Part shown: piece after piece, positions 39,191 to 48,904 of the stretch
Layout of the letters: every line of letters begins with the position of its first letter
Numbering within the stretch: position 1 is the first letter of the stretch
Assembly: GCA_023419535.1 (NCBI GenBank)
Contig: JAEZXX010000012.1
Location: 1-64,000, forward strand
DNA: 64,000 nt
Source: Pseudomonadota bacterium
GTDB taxonomy: Bacteria > Pseudomonadota > Alphaproteobacteria > Rhizobiales > Rhizobiaceae
Reading direction: 5' to 3'
Notes under the pieces: model-generated
The model's input: only the letters and a program-made list of their open reading frames with translations
Database searches by the model: none
What the model was told of the DNA's origin: nothing
Position numbers and translations under genes: made by a program

Positions 39191-39399
39191 CGCGACTCCT
39201 TCCGGTCCCGCGCGGGTCTCAACGAGGATCGATCGTCCGCGAGACGGGAGGTTCGCGAAGGTCCGCACGAAGCCTATCGGTTGGGAGCCGGGGGCGATAG
39301 CGTCGATCGGCAACGGTCGGCGTCGTCCCTCGCAGGCCCTCGCCACGGGGTACCAGCCCCGGCAAACCGCCGTCGCCGCCTCGCCGAAAGGAAACCCGC

Positions 39400-40251
39400 T
39401 TGACGCTCGCCTCTGCCGCCGCCCGACGATGGTCGCTGGCCCGTGGACGCTCGCTCGATCTCGGCCCCCGCGCCGCGATCATGGGCATCCTGAACGTGAC
39501 CCCGGACAGCTTCTCGGACGGCGGACGGTTCGACCGCTCCATCGATGGTGCCTGCGACCACGCCCGCGCGATGGTGGAGGACGGCGCCGCCATCGTGGAC
39601 GTCGGAGGCGAATCGACGCGGCCGGACGCGGTGCCCGTCGACGCCGCCGAGGAGCAGCGCCGCGTCCTGCCGGTGGTCCGTCGCCTTTCGGCCGAGGGAT
39701 TCGTCCTCTCCGTCGACACCTACCGCGCTCAGACCGCGCGCCTTGCGCTGGAAGCGGGGGCGCACGCGGTCAACGACGTCTGGGGGGCGCAGCGCGAGCC
39801 GGACGTCGCGCAGGTGGCGGCCGAACACGGCGCCGGCCTCTGCCTCATGCACAACGGACGCGAGCGGGAGAAGCTCGCGGACGTCGTCGAGGATCAGCGC
39901 GCGTTCCTGTCGCGCTCGATCGAAATCGCTCTCCGGGCGGGTGTCGCGGAGGAGAAGATCGTCCTGGATCCAGGTTTCGGCTTCGCCAAGGACGCGGGCG
40001 AGAACCTCGAACTGATCCGGCGCCTCGGCGAACTCTCGACCCTCGGGTTTCCGATCCTCGTCGGCACCTCCCGCAAACGCTTCGTAAGGGCGAGCGCCGC
40101 GAGCCGCGGCTCGCACGACGTCGCGACCGCCGCCACCAGCGTTCTCCTGCGCGAACGGGGCGCGGCCATCTTCCGCGTGCACGACGTCGCGACGAACCGC
40201 GAGGCGCTCGACATGGCGGACGCCGTCCTCGGCGCAGGCGCCCGGGCGTGA
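39400..40251 (+). CDS. folP: Dihydropteroate synthase
   Basis: 283 residues from a TTG codon with AAAGGAAA upstream. Signatures IMGILNVTPDSFSDGGRF (28-45), GGESTRPDA and the DPGFGFAKD segment are intact, as is the C-terminal GTSRKRF loop. It joins p-aminobenzoate to the pterin pyrophosphate in folate synthesis and is the sulfonamide target. Its stop overlaps the folK GTG start by 4 bp. folB, which often lies between folP and folK in this order, is missing here. Confidence 0.96.
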   Translation: MTLASAAARRWSLARGRSLDLGPRAAIMGILNVTPDSFSDGGRFDRSIDGACDHARAMVEDGAAIVDVGGESTRPDAVPVDAAEEQRRVLPVVRRLSAEGFVLSVDTYRAQTARLALEAGAHAVNDVWGAQREPDVAQVAAEHGAGLCLMHNGREREKLADVVEDQRAFLSRSIEIALRAGVAEEKIVLDPGFGFAKDAGENLELIRRLGELSTLGFPILVGTSRKRFVRASAASRGSHDVATAATSVLLRERGAAIFRVHDVATNREALDMADAVLGAGARA

Positions 40252-40748
40252 CGACGGCCTATCTCGGGCTCGGCGGAAATCTGGGCGATCCGATCGCGGC
40301 GATGGGCGAAGCGCTGCGGCGGCTGGACGGGCGGCCGGACTGCCGCGTGACGGCGGCCTCCCGTCTCTACCGCACGCCGCCCTGGGGCAAGACCGACCAG
40401 CCCTGGTTCGTCAATGCCTGCGCCGGGATCGAGACGCGCCTCGACCCGTCGGGCCTTCTCGAGGCTGCGATGGAGACCGAGCGCGGGCTCAAACGCGAGC
40501 GGCGCGAGCGCTGGGGACCGCGCACGATCGACATCGATATCCTGACCTTCGGCACCGTGGCCCTGCGGTCGGAGGCGCTGACCCTGCCCCATCCCCGGCT
40601 GCACGAGCGCGCCTTCGTGCTGGCGCCGCTCGCCGATCTGGCGCCGGAGCTCGTCGTCGCCGGGCGGACGGTCGCGCAATGGCTGGACGAGGTGAAGGAC
40701 GAGGCGGTCTCGCCGCTCGGCGAAGACCGCGACTGGTGGCGGGCCTGA
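40248..40748 (+). CDS. folK: 6-hydroxymethyl-7,8-dihydropterin pyrophosphokinase
   Basis: 166 residues. TAYLGLGGNLGDP at the start and RWGPRTIDIDILTFG with the paired Asp residues that bind magnesium are diagnostic. It transfers pyrophosphate from ATP to the pterin before FolP acts. The start is GTG 40248 within GTGA overlapping the folP stop. The stop lies in the palindrome CTGACGTCAG (40745-40754), two bases from the stop of the convergent lipoprotein gene. Confidence 0.96.
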   Translation: MTTAYLGLGGNLGDPIAAMGEALRRLDGRPDCRVTAASRLYRTPPWGKTDQPWFVNACAGIETRLDPSGLLEAAMETERGLKRERRERWGPRTIDIDILTFGTVALRSEALTLPHPRLHERAFVLAPLADLAPELVVAGRTVAQWLDEVKDEAVSPLGEDRDWWRA

Positions 40749-40750
40749 CG

Positions 40751-41365
40751 TCAGACCAGCCGCAGCGTCCACTCGACGATCTGGGTCGTCGCCTGCGAGA
40801 AGGCCTGGTTGAGCGCCGTCACGTAGGCGCCGTTGCCGCTGCCGACGAGCGGGACCCGCGCCTCGAAGATGCGCGCGGCGCGCACCTGGCCCGACCGGTC
40901 GTTCAACGCCTTGACCGAGATCTCCACGACGGCCGCCTGCTCGGGCAGCGAGACCTCGAAGCGGCGGATCTCGGTGACGATCTGATAGTCGATCGCCAGA
41001 CCCTGCCCCGGAACGCCGACGGCGCCCGTGCGGCCGGTGTTCTGGAAGGCCTGCAGGAGACGCAGCTGGACGAGGCGCGGCAAGCGGTCCGTCCACTGCG
41101 CCTGCGCCAGATATTCGAGCGTCAGCGGCGCCGGCTGGATGGCGATCTGCTGGGCGTCGAGCGTGCGCACCGCCGTCGGCTCGGGGATCAGGAGCTGCGT
41201 CGAGCGGCCTTGCTGGCCGGTCGGCGACCCGCCGGGCGCGGCAAGGTCGAAGGTCTGCGGCGGCGTCGAGAGGCTCGCGCAGGCGGAAAGGACGATCGCC
41301 GCCAGTCCGGCGACCGCGATGTTGGCAAACCGCTTCATGCGCTGTCCCGTGTTCGTGTTCGTCAC
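40751..41365 (-). CDS. ABC-transport auxiliary lipoprotein (Mla/Pqi type)
   Basis: 204 residues from GTG 41365, which overlaps the MCE-gene stop (GTGA); an ATG at 41338 (MKRFAN) is a good alternative. The signal peptide ends in a lipobox (VLSA-C). The rest matches the ABC_trans_aux family (PqiC/LetC-like), with FDLAAP at the front. It probably tethers the MCE tunnel to the outer membrane. It is the last gene of the mlaE-mlaF-mlaD-like operon. Confidence 0.87.
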   Translation of the reverse strand: MTNTNTGQRMKRFANIAVAGLAAIVLSACASLSTPPQTFDLAAPGGSPTGQQGRSTQLLIPEPTAVRTLDAQQIAIQPAPLTLEYLAQAQWTDRLPRLVQLRLLQAFQNTGRTGAVGVPGQGLAIDYQIVTEIRRFEVSLPEQAAVVEISVKALNDRSGQVRAARIFEARVPLVGSGNGAYVTALNQAFSQATTQIVEWTLRLV

Positions 41366-43296
41366 CGCCGCGTCCTCCCGTCGAACTCGCGCACATTGCC
41401 CGTGCCGCCGCCGCCCGTGATGATCCGAGCCGGATTGTTGGCGAGATCGGTGATGGCGCGTTCGACGCGCCCGATCGATTCCGTGGTCGAGCGGGCCAGC
41501 CCCTGGACCTCGCGAAGGCTCTGGTCGGACAGGTTGGTCACGCTTGCCGAGATCGGATCGATGCCCGCCTGGATCGAGTTCGCCGCCTGCTGGATGGCGA
41601 GCAGCGTCTGGCGCGCCTGCGAAGTCAGCCCGTCGCTCTCCGGCCCGTTCAGGAACTCGTCCACCGAATCGATGACCGTCTGCACCTGCGAGGAGGCCTG
41701 ACGCAGGTTCGTCGCCGTCGCCTGCGCGTCGGTGATGAAGGCGTCGATGTCCTCGCGGCGCGCGCCGATGTCGCGGGCGATGTCGCCCACCTCCTGCGCC
41801 GCGCTGGCGATGTTGGTCGAGGCCGCGGACACGTCGGTGACCGCGCGGTTGACGAGGCCCGGCTCTATGCCCGCGAGGATCTGGTCGACCAGCCCGCGCG
41901 TCTCGTCGAGGCCGGCCAGCGACTGCTGCAGCGACGTCAGGACGATGTTGGCGCCCGAGATGAACTCCTGCACCTGCGGCGCGCGCTCGTTCAGGGCCGA
42001 GGTGAAGCCCGCGACGCTTTCGACCGTGGTGCGGATGTTCTGCGTGTCGACCGCAGCCGCGACCTCGCGGGCGGAGGCGAGCGTCTCGTCGAGATTGGTC
42101 GCGATCGATGGCGCGCGCTCGCCGACGGGCCCGAGCGCGCCGAGGAACTGTCCGATCCCAGCGATGTTCTGCCGGATCGCGTCGCCGAACGCCCCGAAGC
42201 TTTCCGCGCCGTCGGCGATCGAGGCGACGGCGCGCGCGATGACCTCGTTCTGCTGGGCGAAGGTCCTGGTGATCGAGGTGACGTTGTCGATCACCTCGTC
42301 GATCTCGACCGCGTCGACGGCGGCCGCGACGGCCTGGACCGATTCCAGCGTGGTGTCGAGGCGCTGCGCGACGCTCGTCGCCGATTCCGAGATCGGCCCG
42401 AGCGAGCCGAGGAAGCTCTCCACAGAGGCGATGTTCTCGTTGATCGTGTCGCCCACGACGCCGAAGCTCTGGACGGCGGTCGTCGCCGCTTGGATGGCGG
42501 AGACGACCGCCGGGGTCTGTTCGCGCACCGAAGTCGTGATCGCCGCCACGTTGTCGAGCGACTGGTTGATGGCGTCGGAATCGAGCGCCGAGATGAAGGT
42601 CGAGGCCTCCTGGATGAGCGTGGGAAGCTGCAGCGCCACCTCGTTGGCGCTGGTGGCGAGGCGCCCGAGGCTGCCGACGAAATCCTCGATCTGATCGGCG
42701 TTGGCCGCAAGGCTCGCGGTGAAGACGTCGACGTTGCCGGAGGTGCGGGCGATGTTCTCGGCCGTCGTCGTCACCGCCGGGCCGACCTCGCGCACGATCC
42801 GCTCGAACTCGCCGAGGATGTTGTTGGCGCGGTCGGAGATGTCTCGGGCCGTCGCGAGGATGTCGGTGACGTCGGAGGGCGCGGCCTGGATGACCGGCGT
42901 CGCCCCCTGCTCCAGCGCCGAGGCGATGATGTTGCGGTCGCCCGCGTCGCCGCCCGACAGGCCGATGAAGCCGACGCCCGTCAGGCCCTGGAAGCCGATC
43001 GAGGCCTGCGTCGACGTCGTGATCGGCGTGTCGCGGTCCACCTGCGTCGTCGCGATGACGGTGCGCGGGTCGTTCGGGTCGATGCGGAGGCTGGTGACGG
43101 CACCCACGTTCAGGCCGTTGAAGAGCACCTGGCTGCCGGTCGAGAGGCCCGTCACCGAGCCCTGGATGCGCACGACGAGGGGCGTGCGCCGGTTGGCGTC
43201 GCCGACATTGGCGGACCAGTAGACGAAGCCGAAGCTCGCCGCGACGATGAGCAGCGTGAACAGGCCGACGAGGACGTAGTTGGCGCGGTTTTCCAT
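41362..43296 (-). CDS. MCE-domain (MlaD-type) lipid transporter subunit with long helical tail
   Basis: 644 residues. An N-terminal membrane helix (about 7-28) precedes one MCE domain (about 36-117: VVRIQGSVTGLSTGSQVLFNGLNVG). About 520 residues of amphipathic helix follow. Two tandem units of about 90 residues share the pattern SFG..GD.I..NI....FLG.LGP (near 277-300 and 367-390). Typical MlaD is about 180 residues; this long form resembles mycobacterial Mce or YebT-like tunnel subunits and could span the periplasm. It binds phospholipid or sterol-like cargo in known family members; the cargo here is unknown. Confidence 0.9.
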   Translation of the reverse strand: MENRANYVLVGLFTLLIVAASFGFVYWSANVGDANRRTPLVVRIQGSVTGLSTGSQVLFNGLNVGAVTSLRIDPNDPRTVIATTQVDRDTPITTSTQASIGFQGLTGVGFIGLSGGDAGDRNIIASALEQGATPVIQAAPSDVTDILATARDISDRANNILGEFERIVREVGPAVTTTAENIARTSGNVDVFTASLAANADQIEDFVGSLGRLATSANEVALQLPTLIQEASTFISALDSDAINQSLDNVAAITTSVREQTPAVVSAIQAATTAVQSFGVVGDTINENIASVESFLGSLGPISESATSVAQRLDTTLESVQAVAAAVDAVEIDEVIDNVTSITRTFAQQNEVIARAVASIADGAESFGAFGDAIRQNIAGIGQFLGALGPVGERAPSIATNLDETLASAREVAAAVDTQNIRTTVESVAGFTSALNERAPQVQEFISGANIVLTSLQQSLAGLDETRGLVDQILAGIEPGLVNRAVTDVSAASTNIASAAQEVGDIARDIGARREDIDAFITDAQATATNLRQASSQVQTVIDSVDEFLNGPESDGLTSQARQTLLAIQQAANSIQAGIDPISASVTNLSDQSLREVQGLARSTTESIGRVERAITDLANNPARIITGGGGTGNVREFDGRTRR

Positions 43297-43300
43297 GGGT

Positions 43301-44131
43301 CTATTCCTCCCCGTCGGCGTAGGGGTTGTCGTCCGTGGGCACGACCGTTCGCGCTGCGGGCGTTGCGATGGTGCGCGCGCGCTTGCCGTGGAAATAGGTT
43401 TTGACCCAGGGGTCGTCGTATTCGAGCATCTTGTCGAGGGGACCCTCGACGAGGACCTTGCGCTGCCCGAGGACGGCGATCCGGTCGCAGGCCTGGAAGA
43501 GGCTGTCGAGGTCGTGCGTCACCATGTAGACCGTCAGGCCGAGCGTGTCGCGCAACGTCATGATGAGTTCGTCGAAATCGGCGGCGCCGATCGGGTCGAG
43601 ACCCGAGGTCGGCTCGTCGAGGAAGACGATGTCGGGGTCGAGCGACAGGGCTCTGGCGAGCGCTGCGCGCTTGATCATGCCGCCGGAAAGCTCGGACGGG
43701 TACTTGCCGGCCGCGTCCGCGGCGAGGCCCACGAGATCGATCTTCAGCCGCGCCAGCTCCTCCATGAGCTTGGGAGAGAGGTCGAGATACTCGCGCATCG
43801 GCACCTGGATGTTCTCCAGCACCGTCAGCGAGGAGAAGAGCGCGCCCTGCTGGAAGAGGACACCCCAGCGCTGCTCGACGGCGAGCCGGTCGGACTCGCT
43901 CGCCCGCTCGTAGTCGGTGCCGAAAACCTCGATCGTACCCGACTGCTTCGGGCTGAGGCCGAGGATCGTGCGAAGAAGCACGGACTTGCCGGCGCCAGAC
44001 GGCCCGACGAAGCCGAGGATCTCACCCCGCCGGACGTCGAGATTGAGGTTCTCCAGAATCTGCTTGGAGCCGAACTTCACCGAGACGTCCTTGGCCCGGA
44101 TGATGATGTCGTCCCTTGCTGCTTCGCCCAT
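43301..44131 (-). CDS. Lipid ABC transporter ATP-binding protein (MlaF-like)
   Basis: 276 residues. Walker A GPSGAGKS, signature LSGGMIKRAALARAL, Walker B FLDEPTSGLDP and a VTHDLDSL switch. LSGGM with the following K-R-A is typical of MlaF/Mce-associated ATPases rather than sugar or peptide importers. The C-terminal tail (about 245-276) may contact the permease or partner. It lies 2 bp after mlaE and 4 bp before the MCE gene. Confidence 0.93.
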   Translation of the reverse strand: MGEAARDDIIIRAKDVSVKFGSKQILENLNLDVRRGEILGFVGPSGAGKSVLLRTILGLSPKQSGTIEVFGTDYERASESDRLAVEQRWGVLFQQGALFSSLTVLENIQVPMREYLDLSPKLMEELARLKIDLVGLAADAAGKYPSELSGGMIKRAALARALSLDPDIVFLDEPTSGLDPIGAADFDELIMTLRDTLGLTVYMVTHDLDSLFQACDRIAVLGQRKVLVEGPLDKMLEYDDPWVKTYFHGKRARTIATPAARTVVPTDDNPYADGEE

Positions 44132-44132
44132 G

Positions 44133-45323
44133 TCAGAACCCGATCGCGGCGTAGAAGATGGCGAAGATGCCGTCGACGAGGATGACGAGGAAGATCGCCT
44201 TCACGACCGAGGAGGTGACGTGGCGGCCGAGGCTCTCCGCGCTGCCGCCGACGCGCATGCCCTCGACCGAGGCGACGATGCCGATGATCAGCGCCATGAA
44301 CGGGGCCTTGATGAGGCCGGCCGACAGGGAGGCGATGTCGGCGACCTCGCGAAGGCGCTGGATGAAGGCGTCCGGCGTGATGCCCGAATAGATCCAGACG
44401 ACGAGGCCGGCGCCGAGGAGCGCCGACAGATTGGCGACGACGGTGAGGAGCGGCAGCACGATGACGAGGGCGACGAGCCGCGGAAAGACGAGGACGCCGA
44501 TCGGGTTGAGGCCGATCACCTGCAGCGCGTCCACCTCCTCGCGCATGCGCATGGAGCCGATCTCGGCCGTGATCGCCGAGCCGGACCGGCCGGCGACCAT
44601 GATGGCGGTGAGGATCACCCCGAGTTCGCGCAGGGTGAGGATGCCGACGAGGTCGATGACGAAGATCTCGGCCCCGAAATAGCGCAGTTGGAAGGCGCCC
44701 TGCTGGGCGACGATCCCGCCGATGAGGAAGCTCATGAGCGCGATGATCGGCAGCGCCCGCACGCCCATGCGGTCCATCTGGTTGACGATGGCGGCAGGCC
44801 GCGTGCGCTGCTGACCCGTCAGGCGGCGGCCGGCGCCGTAGAGCGAGGCGCCGAGGATGTTGACGCCCGCGAGAAGTTCGGCGCCGAGCCCCGCCATGGT
44901 GCGGCCCAGCCCTTCGACCGGCGCCAGAAGACGCAGCTTGCGGCGCGGGCCGCCCGCGGTGCCGGGACGCTCGGTGTCGAGCGACTTGCGGACAGCGCCG
45001 AAGAGGGTCTCGTTCGAGGCGCCCAGACCTTCGACCTCGACGCTCGCCCCCTTGGCGGCGAGTGCGCGCGACAAGGTCTCGATGAGATAGGCGCCGGAGG
45101 TGTCGATGCGGCCCACGCCGCCGCAGTCGAGCGCGATCGCGGACCCGAGATCGGCGCGGCCGGTGTCGGCGACCGTCTTCTCCACCGAGCCGATGGACCG
45201 GGCGAGCCAGTCGCCCGACAGGCGCAGGCGCACGCCCCCGCTCGTCTTCTCCGCCTCGATCGAGGGCGCGGCCATGGACCGCCCGTCGTCGCCGGAGCGC
45301 GCGTCGGGGGCGGAATCAAGCAT
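44133..45323 (-). CDS. Lipid ABC transporter permease with N-terminal STAS domain (MlaE-like)
   Basis: 396 residues. An N-terminal STAS-like domain (about 17-115) replaces the separate MlaB protein of E. coli. The MlaE permease domain (about 150-396) has five to six helices and carries the MRVREEVDALQVIGLNPIGVLV-type coupling segment (MRMREEVDALQVIG here). It pumps lipid at the inner membrane with the ATPase and MCE subunits. This fused form is common in alphaproteobacteria. The start is uncertain: ATG 45323 or ATG 45275. It is the first gene of the operon. Confidence 0.93.
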   Translation of the reverse strand: MLDSAPDARSGDDGRSMAAPSIEAEKTSGGVRLRLSGDWLARSIGSVEKTVADTGRADLGSAIALDCGGVGRIDTSGAYLIETLSRALAAKGASVEVEGLGASNETLFGAVRKSLDTERPGTAGGPRRKLRLLAPVEGLGRTMAGLGAELLAGVNILGASLYGAGRRLTGQQRTRPAAIVNQMDRMGVRALPIIALMSFLIGGIVAQQGAFQLRYFGAEIFVIDLVGILTLRELGVILTAIMVAGRSGSAITAEIGSMRMREEVDALQVIGLNPIGVLVFPRLVALVIVLPLLTVVANLSALLGAGLVVWIYSGITPDAFIQRLREVADIASLSAGLIKAPFMALIIGIVASVEGMRVGGSAESLGRHVTSSVVKAIFLVILVDGIFAIFYAAIGF

Positions 45324-45477
45324 CGTGTCGATTTCGGATGACGGTTCGGATATCTGGACTCAAGCCTTCGGCCCGATGTTTCGCGCAAATGCGTGGGTCG
45401 GAACGGAATGTTAGGGTCTGGGCCCCGCCTTGTCATCGCGGCAGGCCGCGCGGACCGCCTCTGGAAGTGGGATTTCG

Positions 45478-46461
45478 ATGTCGCGTCGTCTTTCGGTCAC
45501 AGTGGAGCGTTTCCCGCTCGCCGCCTCCTTCACCATCTCGCGGGGCACCAAGACCGAGGCGGTCGTCGTCGTCTGCGTCGTCGAGGACGAGTACGGACGG
45601 GGCCACGGCGAATGCGTCCCCTATGCGCGCTACGGCGAGACGGTGGAGACCGTGCAGGCGGCGATCGAGAGCGTCCGCGAGGCCGTGGAGGGCGGCGCCT
45701 CGCGCGAGACGATCCAGACGCTTCTCCCCGCAGGCGCTGCGCGCAACGCCGTCGACTGCGCGATGTGGGACATCGAGGCGAAGTCCACGAACCGGCGCGT
45801 CGAGGACCTCGTCTGCTCCGGCCCCTCCCGGCCGATCGAGACCGCCTACACCATCTCGCTCGGCAGTGCGGCGGACATGGGCGAAGCCGCGCGGGCCGTC
45901 GCTCATCGCGGCGTGCTCAAGGTGAAGGTCGGCGGCGAGAACGACGCCGAGCGGATGCGTGCCGTGCGCGCCGCCGCCCGGGGCGCCAAGCTCATCATCG
46001 ACGCCAACGAGGGATGGACGCCGGACAACATCCGCGAGAACCTTCTGGCCGCGGCCGCCGTGAACGCCACGGTCGTCGAGCAGCCGCTGCCGAGCGATGC
46101 CGACGCCATCCTCGCCTCCATCCCGCACCCCGTGCCGATCTGCGCCGACGAATCGGTGCATGCGACGAAGGATCTGGCGGCGCTCCGCGACCGATACGAC
46201 TACGTGAACCTGAAGCTCGACAAGACGGGCGGGCTGACGGAGGGCCTCGCCTTCCTGCGCGAGGCGCGGTCCCATGGCTTCGGCGTCATGGTCGGCTGCA
46301 TGGTCGGCACCTCGCTCGCCATGGCGCCGGCCGTGCTGCTCGCCCAGCGCGCCGACCTCGTCGATCTCGACGGCCCGCTGCTCCTGCGCCATGACCGCGC
46401 GCACGGCCTGATCTACTCCTCCTCGACCGTCTCGCCCCCGCGCCCGGCGCTGTGGGGCTGA
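45478..46461 (+). CDS. dgcA: Enolase-superfamily epimerase/racemase (DgcA-like; dipeptide epimerase family)
   Basis: 327 residues. The muconate-lactonising-enzyme layout is intact: KVKVGG with the base lysine, metal ligands in IIDANEGW, EQPL and CADES, and the second catalytic lysine in VNLKLDKTGG. The family includes L-Ala-D/L-Glu epimerases and the N-acetyl-D-glutamate racemase DgcA; close alphaproteobacterial copies are named DgcA. Substrate cannot be settled by eye. The ATG at 45478 is preferred over 45430. It is divergent from the Mla operon. Confidence 0.82.
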   Translation: MSRRLSVTVERFPLAASFTISRGTKTEAVVVVCVVEDEYGRGHGECVPYARYGETVETVQAAIESVREAVEGGASRETIQTLLPAGAARNAVDCAMWDIEAKSTNRRVEDLVCSGPSRPIETAYTISLGSAADMGEAARAVAHRGVLKVKVGGENDAERMRAVRAAARGAKLIIDANEGWTPDNIRENLLAAAAVNATVVEQPLPSDADAILASIPHPVPICADESVHATKDLAALRDRYDYVNLKLDKTGGLTEGLAFLREARSHGFGVMVGCMVGTSLAMAPAVLLAQRADLVDLDGPLLLRHDRAHGLIYSSSTVSPPRPALWG

Positions 46462-46546
46462 AACGGAACGGCTCGGCGCTTGCCCGCCCGGACCTTTCGG
46501 CTATGACGACGGAGAGCTTTTCGCGACGGCGATACGAGGAGAGACC

Positions 46547-48856
46547 ATGACGGTGCCAGAAGACAACAAGCCCCGCGACGCGGTCCGCGACCTCGACGAG
46601 CAGGCGCTCTTCTACCACCGCCATCCCAAGCCCGGTAAGCTGGAGGTTCAGGCCACCAAGCCGCTCGGCAACCAGCGCGACCTCGCGCTCGCCTATTCGC
46701 CGGGCGTCGCCGCGCCCTGCAAGGCGATCGAGGCCGATCCGTCCCTTGCCGCCGACTACACCGGGCGCGCCAATCTCGTCGGCGTCGTCTCCAACGGCAC
46801 CGCCGTCCTCGGCCTCGGCAACATCGGGCCGCTCGCCTCCAAGCCGGTGATGGAGGGCAAGGCGGTCCTCTTCAAGAAGTTCGCCGGCATCGACGTCTTC
46901 GACATCGAGATCGACGCGCTGGAGATCGATCGCGTCGTCGACGTCGTCTCGGCGCTGGAGCCGACCTTCGGCGGCATCAATCTGGAGGACATCAAGTCCC
47001 CCGAGTGCTTCGAGATCGAGGAGCGCCTACGCGCGAAGATGGGCATTCCCGTCTTCCACGACGACCAGCACGGCACCGCGATCATCGTCGCGGCCGCCAT
47101 CCGCAACGCGCTGCTCTTGGCCAAGAAGGACATCGGCGAGGTCCGCATCGTCACCTCCGGCCTCGGCGCGGCGGCCATCGCCTGCCTCAACCTCCTCGTC
47201 TCGCTCGGCGCGAAGGTGGAGAACATCACCTGCACCGACATCGACGGCGTGGTCTACAAGGGCCGTCAGGGGCGCACCGACCGCTGGATGGAGGTCTATG
47301 CGCGCGAGACGGAGCTGCGGACGCTCGCCGACGCCATCGAGGGCGCCGACGTGTTCCTCGGCCTTTCAGCCGCCGGCGTCCTGAAGCCGGAGCTCTTGGA
47401 GAAGATGGCGCCGCGCCCGCTCATCATGGCGCTCGCCAACCCGACGCCCGAGATCATGCCCGAACTCGCGCGCGCCGTTCGCGCCGACGCGATGATCTGC
47501 ACCGGCCGCTCGGATTATCCGAACCAGGTCAACAACGTCATCTGCTTCCCCTTCATCTTCCGCGGCGCGCTCGACTGCGGCGCCACCTCGATCAACGAGG
47601 AGATGAAGATCGCCGCGGTCGACGCGATCGCCGAACTCGCCCGCGAGGAGGTGTCGGAGGTCGCGGCCAAGGCCTACGGCACGGAGACGCCGATCTTCGG
47701 TCCGGACTACCTCATCCCCTCGCCCTTCGACCCGCGCCTGATCCTGAAGATCGCGCCGGCGGTGGCCAGGGCCGCCGAGGCGACCGGCGTCGCCACGCGC
47801 CCGATCGAGGACATGGAAGCCTATCTGGAGCGGCTGAACCGCTTCGTCTTCCGCTCCGGCCTCATCATGAAGCCGATCTTCCAGACCGCGCGGAAGACCG
47901 GCAAGCGCGTGATCTTCGCCGACGGCGAGGACGAGCGGGTCCTGCGCGCGGCGCAGGTGATGCTCGAGGAGAGCATCTGCACCCCGATCCTCGTCGGTCG
48001 CCCGAACGTGATCGAGACCCGGCTGGAGCGCTTCGGCCTCCGTATCCGCCCGACGGACGATTTCGAGGTCGTGAATCCCGAGGACGACCCGCGCTACCGC
48101 GACTATGTCGACCACTACTTCTCCAAGGTCGGCCGGCGCGGCGTCGATCCGGACACGGCGCGCACGATCGTGCGCACCAACACGACGGTGATCGCCGCGG
48201 TCTCCGTCTCGCGCGGCGACGCCGACGCGATGATCTGCGGCCTGTCCTCCGGACGCTTCGCGCAGCACCTTCGCGACATCCAGCAGGTGATCGGCGTCGC
48301 GCCCGGCGTCTCCAGGCTTTCCGGCATGAGCCTTCTGATCGGGGGCTCGACCCTGTTCATGGCCGACACCTACGTCCAGGACAGCCCCTCGGCTGAAGAT
48401 CTGGCCGAGATCATCCGCCTCGCCGCCATCGAGATCCGCCGCTTCGGCATCGCGCCGAAGGTCGCGCTCGTCTCGCATTCGAACTTCGGAACGGTGCGCA
48501 CGCCCGACACGCTGAAGATGCGCAAGGCCCTGCAGATCGTGCGCGACTCGGGCGCCGACATCGAGATCGACGGCGAGATGCACGGAGACGCCGCGCTCTC
48601 GGCGGAGATGCGCAAGCGCCTGATGCCCGATTCGACGCTGTCGGGCAGCGCCAACCTCCTGGTCTTTCCGACGATCGACGCGGCGAACATCACGATGAAC
48701 GTCGTCAAGGTGACGAACGACGCGCTCCATGTCGGGCCGCTGCTCCTCGGCACCAACGCGCCGGCGCACATCCTGACGCCGTCCGCCACCTCGCGCGGTG
48801 TCGTCAACATGACCGCGATCGCGGTCGCGGAAGTCGTGCAGAACGCTTCGCGCTGA
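46547..48856 (+). CDS. maeB: NADP-dependent malic enzyme (MaeB type)
   Basis: 769 residues. Malic enzyme domain 1 to ~430 with HDDQHGTA, the NAD(P) loop [11 protein letters not shown] and ANPTPEI. A phosphotransacetylase-like C-terminal domain (~440-769) includes [18 protein letters not shown]. The double-domain form is MaeB, making pyruvate, CO2 and NADPH from malate; the C-terminal part is regulatory (acetyl-CoA) rather than a working Pta. GAGGAGAGACC precedes the ATG. Some homologues prefer NAD; cofactor choice is inferred. Confidence 0.95.
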   Translation: MTVPEDNKPRDAVRDLDEQALFYHRHPKPGKLEVQATKPLGNQRDLALAYSPGVAAPCKAIEADPSLAADYTGRANLVGVVSNGTAVLGLGNIGPLASKPVMEGKAVLFKKFAGIDVFDIEIDALEIDRVVDVVSALEPTFGGINLEDIKSPECFEIEERLRAKMGIPVFHDDQHGTAIIVAAAIRNALLLAKKDIGEVRIVTSGLGAAAIACLNLLVSLGAKVENITCTDIDGVVYKGRQGRTDRWMEVYARETELRTLADAIEGADVFLGLSAAGVLKPELLEKMAPRPLIMALANPTPEIMPELARAVRADAMICTGRSDYPNQVNNVICFPFIFRGALDCGATSINEEMKIAAVDAIAELAREEVSEVAAKAYGTETPIFGPDYLIPSPFDPRLILKIAPAVARAAEATGVATRPIEDMEAYLERLNRFVFRSGLIMKPIFQTARKTGKRVIFADGEDERVLRAAQVMLEESICTPILVGRPNVIETRLERFGLRIRPTDDFEVVNPEDDPRYRDYVDHYFSKVGRRGVDPDTARTIVRTNTTVIAAVSVSRGDADAMICGLSSGRFAQHLRDIQQVIGVAPGVSRLSGMSLLIGGSTLFMADTYVQDSPSAEDLAEIIRLAAIEIRRFGIAPKVALVSHSNFGTVRTPDTLKMRKALQIVRDSGADIEIDGEMHGDAALSAEMRKRLMPDSTLSGSANLLVFPTIDAANITMNVVKVTNDALHVGPLLLGTNAPAHILTPSATSRGVVNMTAIAVAEVVQNASR

Positions 48857-48864
48857 CGCTTCGC

Positions 48865-48893
48865 AGCCGTGTGTCCCCTCGGGACGCGCGGCT
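48865..48893. terminator. Convergent-gene hairpin between maeB and gltX
   Basis: A 13-bp stem with two G-T wobbles (48865-48877 with 48881-48893) and a 3-nt loop lies between the two stops. There is no T-run, so it may stabilise 3' ends or work with Rho. Confidence 0.45.
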
Positions 48894-48904
48894 GACCCTT
48901 CGGG

